DNA of 39,081 nt from JBHPCZ01 sp042573625 (GTDB taxonomy: Bacteria > Desulfobacterota > Desulfobacteria > Desulfobacterales > UBA11574), in contig JBHPCZ010000026.1 of assembly GCA_042573625.1 (NCBI GenBank), positions 1 through 39,081 on the forward strand, read 5' to 3'. The position numbers and the translations under genes are program-made. The notes under the pieces were generated by a model. It worked only from the letters and a program-made list of their open reading frames with translations. It had not been told where the DNA came from and ran no database searches. Of this stretch, positions 16,987 through 25,296 are shown piece by piece (within the stretch, counting starts at the first letter, position 1; each line of letters opens with the position of its first letter).

Positions 16987-18120
16987 ATGAAAGTACCCCT
17001 GTTAGATTTAAAAAACCAGTATCAGACCATAAGGAAAGAAATCCTTAAAGTTACGGAAGAAATTTATGAGAGCCAGTATTTTATCCTTGGACCTCATGTT
17101 GATTTGCTTGAAAAACAAGTCGCAGCATATTGCTTTTCAAAACATGCTGTTGGGGTTTCATCAGGAACAGACGCGCTGATCATTTCACTGATGGCTGCGG
17201 GTATCGGACCGAAAGACAGGGTCATCACAACACCTTATACCTTTTTTGCAACCGCGGGCTGCATCTGCCGTGTGGGTGCCAAACCGATTTTCGTTGATAT
17301 CGACCCGGACACATATAACATCTCCCCTGAATCCCTGGAAAAAACCATAGACGGCATGACTCATAATGAAAAGAAAAAAGTGAAGGCGGTTATCCCTGTT
17401 CATCTGTATGGTCAGTGCGCTGACATGGACCCTATTCTCGATATCGCGAACACATACAATCTGCGGGTCATTGAAGATGCAGCACAGGCTATCGGCGCGG
17501 AATACAGAGGGCGGCGTGCAGGATCAATAGGAGATTTCGGCTGTTTTTCTTTCTTCCCTTCTAAAAACCTTGGGGCTTTCGGCGACGGGGGAATGGTCAC
17601 GACAAACTCGGATGAATATTATGACAAACTGCACATTCTCCGGGCTCACGGCGCCCAGCCCAAGTATTATCATATGATGATCGGCGGAAATTTCAGACTT
17701 GATGCACTCCAGGCCGCCATTGTTTCCATAAAGTTGAAACACCTTGATGGCTGGACCCAAGCCCGGCAGGAAAATGCACGAAAATATCGAGATCTTTTTA
17801 CCCTTGCCGGTCTTGATGATGTGGTGAAAGTCCCGTTTGAAAAAGAAGAACGTCACATATATAATCAATTTGTGATATGCGTCAACGATCGGAGAGATGA
17901 TCTTCGTAGTTTCCTGATTGAGGCGGATATCGGTACTGAAGTATATTACCCTGTATCCCTGCATCTTCAGGAATGTTTTTCAGATCTGAATTGTAAAAAT
18001 GGAGATTTCGCCGTTGCAGAACACGCGGCAAAACACACCCTCGCCCTTCCGATCTATCCTGAGCTTACAGATGATCAGCTATCATATGTCGTGGAAAAGA
18101 TAAAAGCATTCTATATTTAG
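16987..18120 (+). CDS. DegT/DnrJ/EryC1/StrS family aminotransferase
   Basis: A PLP-dependent sugar aminotransferase, 377 residues. The family transfers an amino group to keto-sugar nucleotides for cell-surface glycans. Motifs are VPLLDLKNQY at the N-terminus, GVSSGTDALIISL, TTPYTFFATAG, VIEDAAQAIGAEY, the PLP lysine Lys193 in FFPSKNLGAFGDGG, and YHMMIGGNFRLDALQAA. There is no strong Shine-Dalgarno. It is downstream of a GDP-mannose-forming gene but separated by a MITE-like element, so operon membership is uncertain. It ends 3 bp from the convergent metallo-beta-lactamase gene. The exact sugar substrate cannot be read from the sequence. Confidence 0.92.
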   Translation: MKVPLLDLKNQYQTIRKEILKVTEEIYESQYFILGPHVDLLEKQVAAYCFSKHAVGVSSGTDALIISLMAAGIGPKDRVITTPYTFFATAGCICRVGAKPIFVDIDPDTYNISPESLEKTIDGMTHNEKKKVKAVIPVHLYGQCADMDPILDIANTYNLRVIEDAAQAIGAEYRGRRAGSIGDFGCFSFFPSKNLGAFGDGGMVTTNSDEYYDKLHILRAHGAQPKYYHMMIGGNFRLDALQAAIVSIKLKHLDGWTQARQENARKYRDLFTLAGLDDVVKVPFEKEERHIYNQFVICVNDRRDDLRSFLIEADIGTEVYYPVSLHLQECFSDLNCKNGDFAVAEHAAKHTLALPIYPELTDDQLSYVVEKIKAFYI

Positions 18121-18123
18121 TCT

Positions 18124-19128
18124 TTACAAACTGTTGAAGGCCTCCATGGCCTCTTCCCGCAACAGATGCCCCTGGCCGATATACCTCGGTGAAAAGTGGA
18201 AAGGCGTGAGTTGTTTCACACCGGCCAATGCCGCAATGCTGCCGGCCTGGTGGGCGGTAAGGTGGCATTTTTTTCGGGCGATATCCCTGTGTTTTTCAAG
18301 AAACGCGGCTTCTATAAAAAGATGATCCGAATCTTTCGCAAATGAAACAATCTTTTCGATATTCGCTTTACTGAACACCACATCCGAAATATAGGTCACC
18401 TTCTGACCTGGTGTTTTACGGGCAATCCGGTTTGAAAGATCACCAAGAACAAATTCTTTTCTCTTTGCTCGTTTCTTTCCGAATCGAACCTCAAATTTTG
18501 ACTCGGGATCTTTGTGGTTGTACAATGCTGTTTTGAACTCCTTAAGCCAGGGACCGATTTCAAGCCCAAGATCGTAAACACGTTCCTTCATTATATTGAC
18601 GTGAAACCGTTCCTTGATGTTGAATCCTATACAGGGGATTTTATGATCAAGTCTCACCCCGGAAACAGAGAGGGCGGGTTCATCGATCAGAACCCCGTTA
18701 AACGGATGCTTGAGCGGCGAACGGGTTGGAAGAAAATTATTCTGACACGGGTATTCCTGTGAAATCAGATATTCCGGATGCACTTCGGTGACATGCAAAA
18801 CAAACCGATGGCTGTAATGCTCTACAAGGTTCCATGAATATCCCCCCAGCTTCCCTTCAACATTTTTTAAAAGGCCTTCAGGGCCATACAGATAAAGGTG
18901 TTTCTCCCGGCCAAGGAAGAGCCGCAGCAATCTGTCAAATCCCACGAAGTGATCCATGTGGGTGTGGGTAATAAAAGCATGGCTGATCTTCAGGATGTCC
19001 CTGGCTGAAAGAGAATGGATATCACCCAGATCAAAAAGTATGGCGCGCTTTTCAAAAAGAAAGGGTATGAAAAGTCCGGGGTCATCGAAAGGTCCGTTCA
19101 CAAGCCTTGGATGAAAGGAAGGGCGCAT
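18124..19128 (-). CDS. RNase Z-like metallo-beta-lactamase fold protein
   Basis: An MBL-fold hydrolase of 334 residues with HTHMDH at 55-60, a later D in TYISDVVF, and C-terminal HLTAHQAG and FHFSPRY, typical of the RNase Z/ElaC branch. RNase Z trims tRNA 3' ends, but many relatives are uncharacterised. This one has a longer middle region (about residues 100-220, including the lysine-rich KKRAKRKEF) than ordinary RNase Z. Its ATG lies 2 bp after the stop of the 139-residue gene upstream, so they form one transcript, with recJ probably at its head. tRNA 3' processing is a plausible but unproven function. Confidence 0.8.
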   Translation of the reverse strand: MRPSFHPRLVNGPFDDPGLFIPFLFEKRAILFDLGDIHSLSARDILKISHAFITHTHMDHFVGFDRLLRLFLGREKHLYLYGPEGLLKNVEGKLGGYSWNLVEHYSHRFVLHVTEVHPEYLISQEYPCQNNFLPTRSPLKHPFNGVLIDEPALSVSGVRLDHKIPCIGFNIKERFHVNIMKERVYDLGLEIGPWLKEFKTALYNHKDPESKFEVRFGKKRAKRKEFVLGDLSNRIARKTPGQKVTYISDVVFSKANIEKIVSFAKDSDHLFIEAAFLEKHRDIARKKCHLTAHQAGSIAALAGVKQLTPFHFSPRYIGQGHLLREEAMEAFNSL

Positions 19129-19130
19129 TG

Positions 19131-19550
19131 TTATGGCAGAAACTTGGAGACTTGTCTGTGTATGCAGTGATATATTTCTTCGTCAGAACCAAAAATATCG
19201 ACAACGACCTTATGATTAATCAGCGTTTCAATAACAAAAGCGGTGACATAAAGGCTTACAACGTGCGGATTCGGTACAATTTGTCTAAACGGTGCATTTT
19301 GATAGTCAATCTCGAATTCATCGGCGCGGCTTAGCGTATCGCAACAATTTTTTATCTGTTCCTCGAGAACATTTTTATTGGTTGTTTCCACAAGGCTGCT
19401 TTCAACAAGTTTCATGGCAATAGCGTTGGAAAGCGGTTCAGCACAGTCTTTTACCCCCTGTATCGCCTTTCTGCGAGCATATTCCTTCGAGGATTCGATT
19501 TTTGACAATATACTGGCTTCACGGGTACTGGGTCGAAATATCTTGGCCAT
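19131..19550 (-). CDS. Protein of unknown function (139 residues)
   Basis: I do not recognise the family. The gene looks real: AGGAG sits 7 bases before the ATG, codon use matches its neighbours, and it is packed 2 bp from the MBL gene. The protein is soluble, without a signal peptide or membrane segment, mostly helical by eye. It has two cysteines in IKNCCDTLS, and one each in KDCAEP and YHCIHR. The C-terminal half, beginning VPNPHVVSLYVTAFVIETL, is hydrophobic with a beta-alpha flavour. It lies between recJ and an RNase Z-like protein, so an involvement in nucleic-acid processing is a guess from context only. Confidence 0.75.
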   Translation of the reverse strand: MAKIFRPSTREASILSKIESSKEYARRKAIQGVKDCAEPLSNAIAMKLVESSLVETTNKNVLEEQIKNCCDTLSRADEFEIDYQNAPFRQIVPNPHVVSLYVTAFVIETLINHKVVVDIFGSDEEIYHCIHRQVSKFLP

Positions 19551-19699
19551 GGGATATCTCCTTTACTGCTGACAATTGTGATACGGTTTTATCGTATTAT
19601 GTTCCAGAGATATATCATTTCTATGGAAATCGGAAAAAATAATAATGCCTGGAAACCTCTATTGCAAGAAAAATGTTAATCTATTTTTTTCAAGAAACA

Positions 19700-21418
19700 T
19701 CAACAGCTTTCTTCGATGACCATCTGTATTGTTTTTTTTCCGGCCCATCGATTCCATCGCAGCCGGAATGCAATCTGATCCAGGTCTTTTTTAAAAGGGA
19801 ATCGGGTGTCAACATTGAATTGAATGGCATTAATGGTCTTGCCTGTACTATCGGAAGGCAGACTTAAAACCATGCGTCGGTGGTTTTCTCCGACGAGGCT
19901 TGAAGTTAACACCTTAATGTTTCTGGCGGAAAAAAGCGGTTCAGGGTTGCCGCTCCCAAATGGTTTCAAGGATTCAAGCTCATCAATCAGTTTATCTGAA
20001 ATACCATCCAGGTCAAGCTCGTAATCGATAAGAATTTTTTCTACAAAATCATCCGGACTGGTCATCTTGCATACGGCATCTTCAAACTTACCGCCAAACA
20101 AGTCAATCTTTTCCGTTTGTATTTTAAGCCCTGCCGCCATAGAATGGCCGCCGAAGTTTTCAAGACAGTCTTTGCACGCCATGAGCCCCTGATATAAATC
20201 AACTCCCGGTATACTTCTCGCCGAGCCTTTGCCAAAGCCGTTTTTAATTGCAATGAGCACCACAGGGCGAAAATATATCTTTGCAAACCTTGAGGCGACA
20301 ATCCCGAGAACCCCTTCGTGCCAGCCTTTACAGGATAATACCAGTGTCCTTTTTGAAAGAAGATGTGGATTTCTGTTCAGGGTCCCCTGGATTTCCGTGT
20401 GTATCTCATTTTCCACATCCCGGCGTTCCATATTCATATCATCAAGAGAATGGGCAATTTGCCTTGCTGTCTCAATATCTGTTGTTGTTAAAAGTTCAAC
20501 AGCAATTGACGCATCCCCCATTCTACCTGCGGCGTTCAATCGCGGCGCCAACCTGAAGGCGATATCATGTGCTTCTATATATTGATCGCTTAGGCCTGAC
20601 ACGTCTATCAGGGCATTGATGCCGGGCCGTTGCCTTGAATTGATGATATCGAGACCTGTCCTCAATAAGATCCGATTCTCTTCCACAAGGGGGACCATGT
20701 CTGCTGTGGTACCGAGGGCGACAAAGTCGCACATGCTTTTCAGATTCGGCTCCGGTTTTTTGATCCAGAAATTCATATCACGCAGGTGCGTTCTCAGACA
20801 TATCAGAAGATAAAATGCCACACCGACACCGGCAAGGTTATTAAAACCGGAATCGCAATCGTAACGGTTTGGATTGACAACGGCAACCGCCTGCGGCAGA
20901 TTGTCTGCCGCTATATGGTGGTCGGTTATGATGATGTCAATTTCTTCATCCTTAGCCGCTTTTACGGCATTGTAACTGGCGGATCCGCAGTCTACAGTAA
21001 TAATGAGATTTACTCTGTTTACCATTGCGAAATCTGAAATATGGCTGGCTTTCAGACTGTAGCCCTCTTCGACCCTGTGGGGAATGTAGTATGAGACGTC
21101 AGCATCAACATACCGGAAGAATTCCAACAGGATTGCTGCCGCGGTGATGCCATCTACATCGTAATCCCCAAATATCAGGATTTTTTCATGGCGAATAATG
21201 GCATCGGAAATACGCCGGACCGCGGCGTCCATGTCTTTAAAAAAAAGCGGGGAACGCAGGCCGCTCAGTGAAGGATTAAGGAAACGCAGAGCGTCTTCCG
21301 GAGAGGAAATCTTACGGTTGACCAGGATGGATGCCGTGACCGGGCTGCATTTTAAAACCCTGCAAAGATTCTTGACCGTATGAATATCCGGCTGCAGGAT
21401 GTCCCATTGCTTTTGCAT
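19700..21418 (-). CDS. recJ: Single-stranded-DNA-specific exonuclease RecJ
   Basis: 5'-3' exonuclease on single-stranded DNA used in recombination and mismatch repair, 572 residues. DHH-family motifs are in order: GDYDVDG at 84-90, TVDCGS at 141-146, ITDHHIA at 164-170, then the region ending in LAPRLNAAGRMG, and the DHHA1 motif FGGHSMAAGL. The C-terminal OB region ends RWNRWAGKKTIQMVIEE. No clear Shine-Dalgarno precedes the ATG. It is the first gene of a minus-strand group followed by the unknown 139-residue gene (149 bp gap) and the MBL protein. Upstream is a repeat-filled gap. Confidence 0.95.
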   Translation of the reverse strand: MQKQWDILQPDIHTVKNLCRVLKCSPVTASILVNRKISSPEDALRFLNPSLSGLRSPLFFKDMDAAVRRISDAIIRHEKILIFGDYDVDGITAAAILLEFFRYVDADVSYYIPHRVEEGYSLKASHISDFAMVNRVNLIITVDCGSASYNAVKAAKDEEIDIIITDHHIAADNLPQAVAVVNPNRYDCDSGFNNLAGVGVAFYLLICLRTHLRDMNFWIKKPEPNLKSMCDFVALGTTADMVPLVEENRILLRTGLDIINSRQRPGINALIDVSGLSDQYIEAHDIAFRLAPRLNAAGRMGDASIAVELLTTTDIETARQIAHSLDDMNMERRDVENEIHTEIQGTLNRNPHLLSKRTLVLSCKGWHEGVLGIVASRFAKIYFRPVVLIAIKNGFGKGSARSIPGVDLYQGLMACKDCLENFGGHSMAAGLKIQTEKIDLFGGKFEDAVCKMTSPDDFVEKILIDYELDLDGISDKLIDELESLKPFGSGNPEPLFSARNIKVLTSSLVGENHRRMVLSLPSDSTGKTINAIQFNVDTRFPFKKDLDQIAFRLRWNRWAGKKTIQMVIEESC

Positions 21419-21511
21419 AAAAAGGCCATATATTATTATAAAATTGAGAACAACATTAAAGTTGATAGCGCTTTTTTTTTGAATTGAAATTGAACGGCAT
21501 GTAATGCTAAT

Positions 21512-21692
21512 TAGTGCTCACCCATAAATGGCTATTTTTCCCCTGAGCTGAGTTCTCCGCGGGGTTCCGCCTGCGAAGTACCAAGTGTACGTCTCGGCGC
21601 AACCCCCTGTGCGGCCTTGCTCAGAGAAAAAAATATCTCATTTCTGAATTGGACACTTAATTGTTTCATCCCAACATCGTGGATGGGCACCA
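21512..21692. mobile_element. Palindromic MITE-like element, family B, copy 1
   Basis: The left end TAGTGCTCACCCATAAATGG (21512-21531) matches 17 of 20 bases of the left end at 25124. The right end TGGATGGGCACCA (21680-21692) is the inverse of the tip with changes. The interior forms a large nested hairpin: CTGAGC with GCTCAG, GGGGTT with AACCCC, and GTAC with GTAC near the centre. There is no reading frame. It stands between the divergent recJ and DUF4911-like genes. Confidence 0.6.
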
Positions 21693-21863
21693 ATTATAAA
21701 TGGGTGTATAAAACGTGCATTTGTACATGCCATTAAACTAAATGCATCTAACGCCCAACACCAAAGTCTCAAGCTTCTTTAAAATGCTTCCGTCCTATGT
21801 ATACTGGGATTTTTCTGCATCCAGCGGGCTTGCCCTTTAACGAGGTCCACATTTTAATATAGC

Positions 21864-22112
21864 TTGCAGTTCATCGCCGCACAGGTTAATAATTTGGAAT
21901 CAATAAAAAAATATTATCGGGTTGATCGGAGAGAAATCTTTTTTTTAAAATTTATTTTAGAGGCGTATGACGGCATAGCCATGTTCACGACGATCGACCC
22001 TGACGCGGGGACTGTGATACTTCATGTCTCTCCCGGTTGTGAATCAGAGGTAGACATGGTTTTGAATGACCTGAAAAAAAACTTTCTGATTGAACAAACT
22101 GTAGAACCCTAA
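21864..22112 (+). CDS. DUF4911-like small protein
   Basis: A short protein of up to 82 residues with IKKYYRVDRREI, FLKFILEAYDGIAMFTTID and VILHVSPGCE. This is the pattern I associate with DUF4911 proteins, which occur in deltaproteobacteria near miaB. Function is unknown. The start is unclear: a TTG at 21864 gives 82 residues and a TTG at 21894 gives 72; neither has a good ribosome-binding site. miaB lies 378 bp downstream, with hairpins and a repeat between them. It is acidic towards the C-terminus and has no membrane segment. Confidence 0.7.
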   Translation: MQFIAAQVNNLESIKKYYRVDRREIFFLKFILEAYDGIAMFTTIDPDAGTVILHVSPGCESEVDMVLNDLKKNFLIEQTVEP

Positions 22113-22130
22113 CGTGATTACTTAAGTGAG

Positions 22131-22149
22131 TTCCTCCCGCACAGCGGGA
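22131..22149. repeat. Short GC-rich hairpin after the DUF4911-like gene
   Basis: CCTCCCGC and GCGGGAGG form a perfect 8 bp stem with a 3-base loop, 18 bp after the stop codon. No T-tract follows, so it is either a weak terminator or a short extragenic palindrome. Confidence 0.5.
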
Positions 22150-22216
22150 GGCATAAGAAAGCTCCCACGATGGTGACATCGGTTCAGGCTTTGGAAACAG
22201 TCGCTCGTTTACAGAT

Positions 22217-22377
22217 TCCGAATATCCAATTTCGAACAAGGAATGTCGAATGATGAGGTGTTCTCTTCTCTACCTTTGATATACGGCAGCCTCAAACAAC
22301 ACGGAAAGTCCAATCCGAAGGCAAACAGGCTGTTTTCCTTCTATATTCGACATAGGATATTGGATATTCGATATTCA
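22217..22377. repeat. Palindromic repeat, GAATGTCGAAT family, copy 2
   Basis: The left side at 22220-22252 has GAATATCCAAT and GAACAAGGAATGTCGAATG. The right side has ATTCGAC and ATTGGATATTC (22359-22369), the inverse of the left GAATATCCAAT, giving imperfect terminal repeats about 140 bp apart. Related to the repeat at 4352-4436. No coding potential is evident. Confidence 0.6.
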
Positions 22378-22440
22378 ACACACCGATTGAATTATGTCTC
22401 GCTTGTTGGGGTACCCAGGATCGGTAGAACCTCTCCGGAT

Positions 22441-22459
22441 CCTCCGCCAGAGGCGGAGG
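22441..22459. repeat. GC-rich hairpin just upstream of miaB
   Basis: CCTCCGCC (22441-22448) and GGCGGAGG (22452-22459) form a perfect 8 bp stem with a 3-base loop, 31 bp before the miaB ATG. It might lie in the miaB leader. The repeat type is common in this group of genomes and need not be regulatory. Confidence 0.5.
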
Positions 22460-22490
22460 GTTTAGATCATAACTAAGCGAAAAGAGATTC

Positions 22491-23912
22491 ATGACAACCA
22501 AACATCTATATATTCAGACCATCGGATGTCAAATGAATGTGTATGACTCCGAGCAGATCGCGAAGGAATTGCGCCCTTTGGGGTATAAACCGACCCCATT
22601 TATGGAGACGGCGGATCTGGTTATTGCAAACACTTGTGCAATCAGAGAAAAGGCCGAACAAAAAGCATTCAGCTTTTTAGGGCGGCTTGCCCGATTAAAA
22701 AGGAAAAAACCGGGTGTCATTCTCGGAGTTGGCGGCTGCGTGGCTCAACAGGAAGGTGCAAAGATCCTCGAACGGGTGCCTCACCTTGATCTTGTTTTCG
22801 GGACACACGCTATTAAACGACTGCCAAGGATTATCCAGCAGATAGAATCGAAAAAATGCCGCATTATCGATATTGAAATGTCAGAAAAGATAGACGAAAC
22901 TCCAGCTGTAATGGAATTTCAAGGCAACGAAAAGGTCACCCGCTTTGTGACCATTATGCGGGGGTGTGACAACTATTGTGCATACTGCGTTGTTCCGCAT
23001 GTACGTGGTAGAGAAACAAGCCGGGACCCTGCCCGTATCATTCAAGAAATCCAAAACCTCATTGAATCCGGAGTCCGGGAGGTTACCCTGTTAGGGCAAA
23101 ACGTAAACAGTTACGGAAAAAAGGAAGGTTTGTCCACGTTTCCCGAACTTCTCTCTATGGTCAATAAGATTGACGGCCTTGTGAGAATCAGATTTACAAC
23201 GTCCCACCCGAAGGACCTTTCGAAAGAACTTATTCTTTCTTTTAAAGCGCTTGACAAGTTGTGCCATCATATACATTTACCGGTCCAGTCAGGATCGAAC
23301 ACTGTTTTACAAAGGATGAACCGGAACTACACCAGAGAAGTGTACCTTGAAAAAATCGATCGATTGCGGAAAATTTGCCCTGATATGGCGATTACATCCG
23401 ATTTTATTGTCGGTTTTCCCGGTGAAACACGGGATGATTTTAAAGAAACACTGGATTTGATAAAGAAAGTGGAATATGATAGCATCTTTGCATTCAAGTA
23501 TTCTGATCGTCCAAGCGCTCCCGCAGCCCGGCTTACGGACAAGGTTTTGGAGCAGGAAAAGAGGGAAAGATTACATAAACTGCTGGAATTACAGGGGCAA
23601 TATACAACTCGAAGCAACCAGGCTCTGGTCGGGTCAACCGAATGGATCCTTGTCGATGCTACAAGCAAGAAGCAGGGAAGGATTGACGGACAGAACGGAT
23701 GTGAGGATGTCCAATGGACGGGACGGACATCCACCAACAAGATTGTTCATTTTGTTCAAGATAAAGACTCCGTTTCCTGTGATGGAATCATTTTTGGAAA
23801 ACTGGTTAAGGTCAAGATTGAGAAGGCATTTTCCCATTCACTCTTGGGCAAACCGGTCTGGGTTGAACCAACGCCATTTGGCTTGAAAGGAGAAACAAGT
23901 TATGTTGCGTAA
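22491..23912 (+). CDS. miaB: tRNA-2-methylthio-N6-dimethylallyladenosine synthase
   Basis: A radical-SAM methylthiotransferase that adds a methylthio group to i6A37 of tRNAs. The 473 residues match the family. An N-terminal UPF0004 domain supplies three cysteines for the auxiliary cluster (Cys13 in IGCQMN, Cys49 in NTCAIRE, Cys83 in GGCVAQ). The radical-SAM cluster cysteines are Cys159, Cys163 and Cys166 in CDNYCAYC, followed by VRGRETSR. The TRAM domain is near the C-terminus. The last 11 bp overlap the start of the bifunctional nuclease gene. IGCQMNVYDSE and the MRGCDNYCAYCVVPHVRG stretch favour MiaB over MtaB or RimO. Confidence 0.96.
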   Translation: MTTKHLYIQTIGCQMNVYDSEQIAKELRPLGYKPTPFMETADLVIANTCAIREKAEQKAFSFLGRLARLKRKKPGVILGVGGCVAQQEGAKILERVPHLDLVFGTHAIKRLPRIIQQIESKKCRIIDIEMSEKIDETPAVMEFQGNEKVTRFVTIMRGCDNYCAYCVVPHVRGRETSRDPARIIQEIQNLIESGVREVTLLGQNVNSYGKKEGLSTFPELLSMVNKIDGLVRIRFTTSHPKDLSKELILSFKALDKLCHHIHLPVQSGSNTVLQRMNRNYTREVYLEKIDRLRKICPDMAITSDFIVGFPGETRDDFKETLDLIKKVEYDSIFAFKYSDRPSAPAARLTDKVLEQEKRERLHKLLELQGQYTTRSNQALVGSTEWILVDATSKKQGRIDGQNGCEDVQWTGRTSTNKIVHFVQDKDSVSCDGIIFGKLVKVKIEKAFSHSLLGKPVWVEPTPFGLKGETSYVA

Positions 23913-24399
23913 AGTAAATATTGCGGGCATGACCATGGATCCGGCATCAAATACGCCGATTATAATTTTAAAATCGGTAGAAGATGACCAAGCGATTCCT
24001 ATCTGGATCGGGTTGCTTGAAGCGACATCCATCGCTTCCGCGCTTCAGAATGTTCAATTCGACCGCCCCATGACCCACGATCTTTTTAAGAACTTTATCA
24101 AAAGTATGAACATCGAGGTGTCTAAGATCGAAGTCTGCGATTTAAAAGACAACACCTATTACGCCAAGATATATTTTACTTCCGAAGACAGATCGTTCAG
24201 TATGGATTCCCGCCCAAGCGATGCAATTGCAATTGCCCTTCGATTTCAGGCGCCCATCTATGTGGACGACAAGATTATCGAAAAATCAAAACAGCTCGAG
24301 ACCGATCTTGAGATGTCCGACACCAGCGAAGAAGGGAAAAAGTGGGCAGAGTACCTTGAAACACTATCTCCGGAAGATTTCGGTAAATTTAAAATTTGA
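23902..24399 (+). CDS. Bifunctional nuclease family protein (DUF151)
   Basis: A 165-residue protein with DUF151 features: VNIAGMTMDPASNTPIIILK, the IPIWIGLLEATSIA segment, RPMTHDLF, and SMDSRPSDAIAIALRFQAPIYV. Plant relatives have DNase and RNase activity; the bacterial role is not settled. AAAGGAG is 9 bases before the ATG. The start overlaps the 3' end of miaB by 11 bp, and the pairing with miaB recurs in deltaproteobacteria, hinting at RNA-related work. The C-terminus (from about 130) is acidic and helical and includes a short UVR-like stretch without clear motifs. Confidence 0.9.
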   Translation: MLRKVNIAGMTMDPASNTPIIILKSVEDDQAIPIWIGLLEATSIASALQNVQFDRPMTHDLFKNFIKSMNIEVSKIEVCDLKDNTYYAKIYFTSEDRSFSMDSRPSDAIAIALRFQAPIYVDDKIIEKSKQLETDLEMSDTSEEGKKWAEYLETLSPEDFGKFKI

Positions 24400-24456
24400 C
24401 GATATCGTAAAAAGTCTGATTTTGCTCACCGATAAAACAGATTAAAGGTTTATATC

Positions 24457-25092
24457 GTGATTGACCTTCATACACACTCAATTTTCAGCGACGGGGTCTT
24501 AATCCCATCCGAACTGGTAAGGCGGGCTGAATCCGCAGGCTTAACAGGAATCGGGATAACGGATCACGGAGATTCGTCCAACATTGATTTCATTATTCCC
24601 AGGATCGTTGCCATTGCCGAAGAGTTGAACAGCATTCTAAAGATTAGGGTCATTCCCGGGATAGAAATCACACATGTGCCACCACCGCTGTTTGGGGCTA
24701 CCGTCCAAAAGGCTCGTGAGCTGGGTGCAAAAATTATTATTGCCCATGGAGAAACCATTGTTGAACCGGTTGCGCCCGGTACCAACAGCGCTGCATTGGA
24801 TGCCGACATAGACGTTCTCGCACATCCCGGCCTGATCACCGAAGAAGATGTCATCAAGGCCAAAGAGAGAGGGATTTTTCTGGAGATCTCCGCCCGGAAA
24901 GGGCATTCCCTGACCAACGGTCACGTTGCCGGGCTGGCCAAAAAACTCGGTGCAAAGACGGTCATCAATACGGACGCCCATGAGCCGGGAGATCTGATTG
25001 ACCGAAACCGTGCAAAACAGATCGTGTGTGGCACCGGTCTCTCAGAAGCCGACTTTGAGATCATGCAGAAGAATGCGTCCGACTTTCTTTAA
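24457..25092 (+). CDS. PHP-domain phosphoesterase (histidinol-phosphatase-like)
   Basis: A 211-residue PHP-family protein starting at a GTG. Metal-binding motifs are DLHTHSIFSDG at 3-13, ITDHGD at about 34-39, PGIEITH near 68-74, IIAHGE, VLAHPGLI, and NTDAHEPGD near the end. The layout is that of stand-alone PHP phosphatases. Some members hydrolyse histidinol phosphate, others nucleotides; the substrate is not clear here. It stands 57 bp after the nuclease gene and so is probably in the miaB transcript. A palindromic element begins 32 bp after its stop. Confidence 0.85.
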   Translation: MIDLHTHSIFSDGVLIPSELVRRAESAGLTGIGITDHGDSSNIDFIIPRIVAIAEELNSILKIRVIPGIEITHVPPPLFGATVQKARELGAKIIIAHGETIVEPVAPGTNSAALDADIDVLAHPGLITEEDVIKAKERGIFLEISARKGHSLTNGHVAGLAKKLGAKTVINTDAHEPGDLIDRNRAKQIVCGTGLSEADFEIMQKNASDFL

Positions 25093-25123
25093 ACTGCTCT
25101 CCCCATTAACCCACCATCTTAAA

Positions 25124-25295
25124 TAGTGTCCATCCATAAATGGTAGATTTTGGTTCAAGGCAAGGCTCGATCATTTTCTGCAACCGACAGCGTAGCTGTC
25201 CCTGCGATAGCAGGCATAGCGGGACTATTCCGAGGATTGCAGGAAAGCGAGAACGCAGCCCTGGGCCGAAAGATGCCGTTTATGGATGGGCACTA
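25124..25295. mobile_element. Palindromic MITE-like element, family B, copy 2
   Basis: A 172 bp element. TAGTGTCCATCCATAAA at the left and TTTATGGATGGGCACTA (25279-25295) at the right are inverted repeats of 17 bases with one mismatch. Inside, arms around CTGCAA and TTGCAG extend the fold. The left tip matches the element at 21512. The right end lies a single base from the stop codon of the aminopeptidase gene, so it may provide a 3' hairpin for both convergent genes. Confidence 0.7.
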
Positions 25296-25296
25296 A

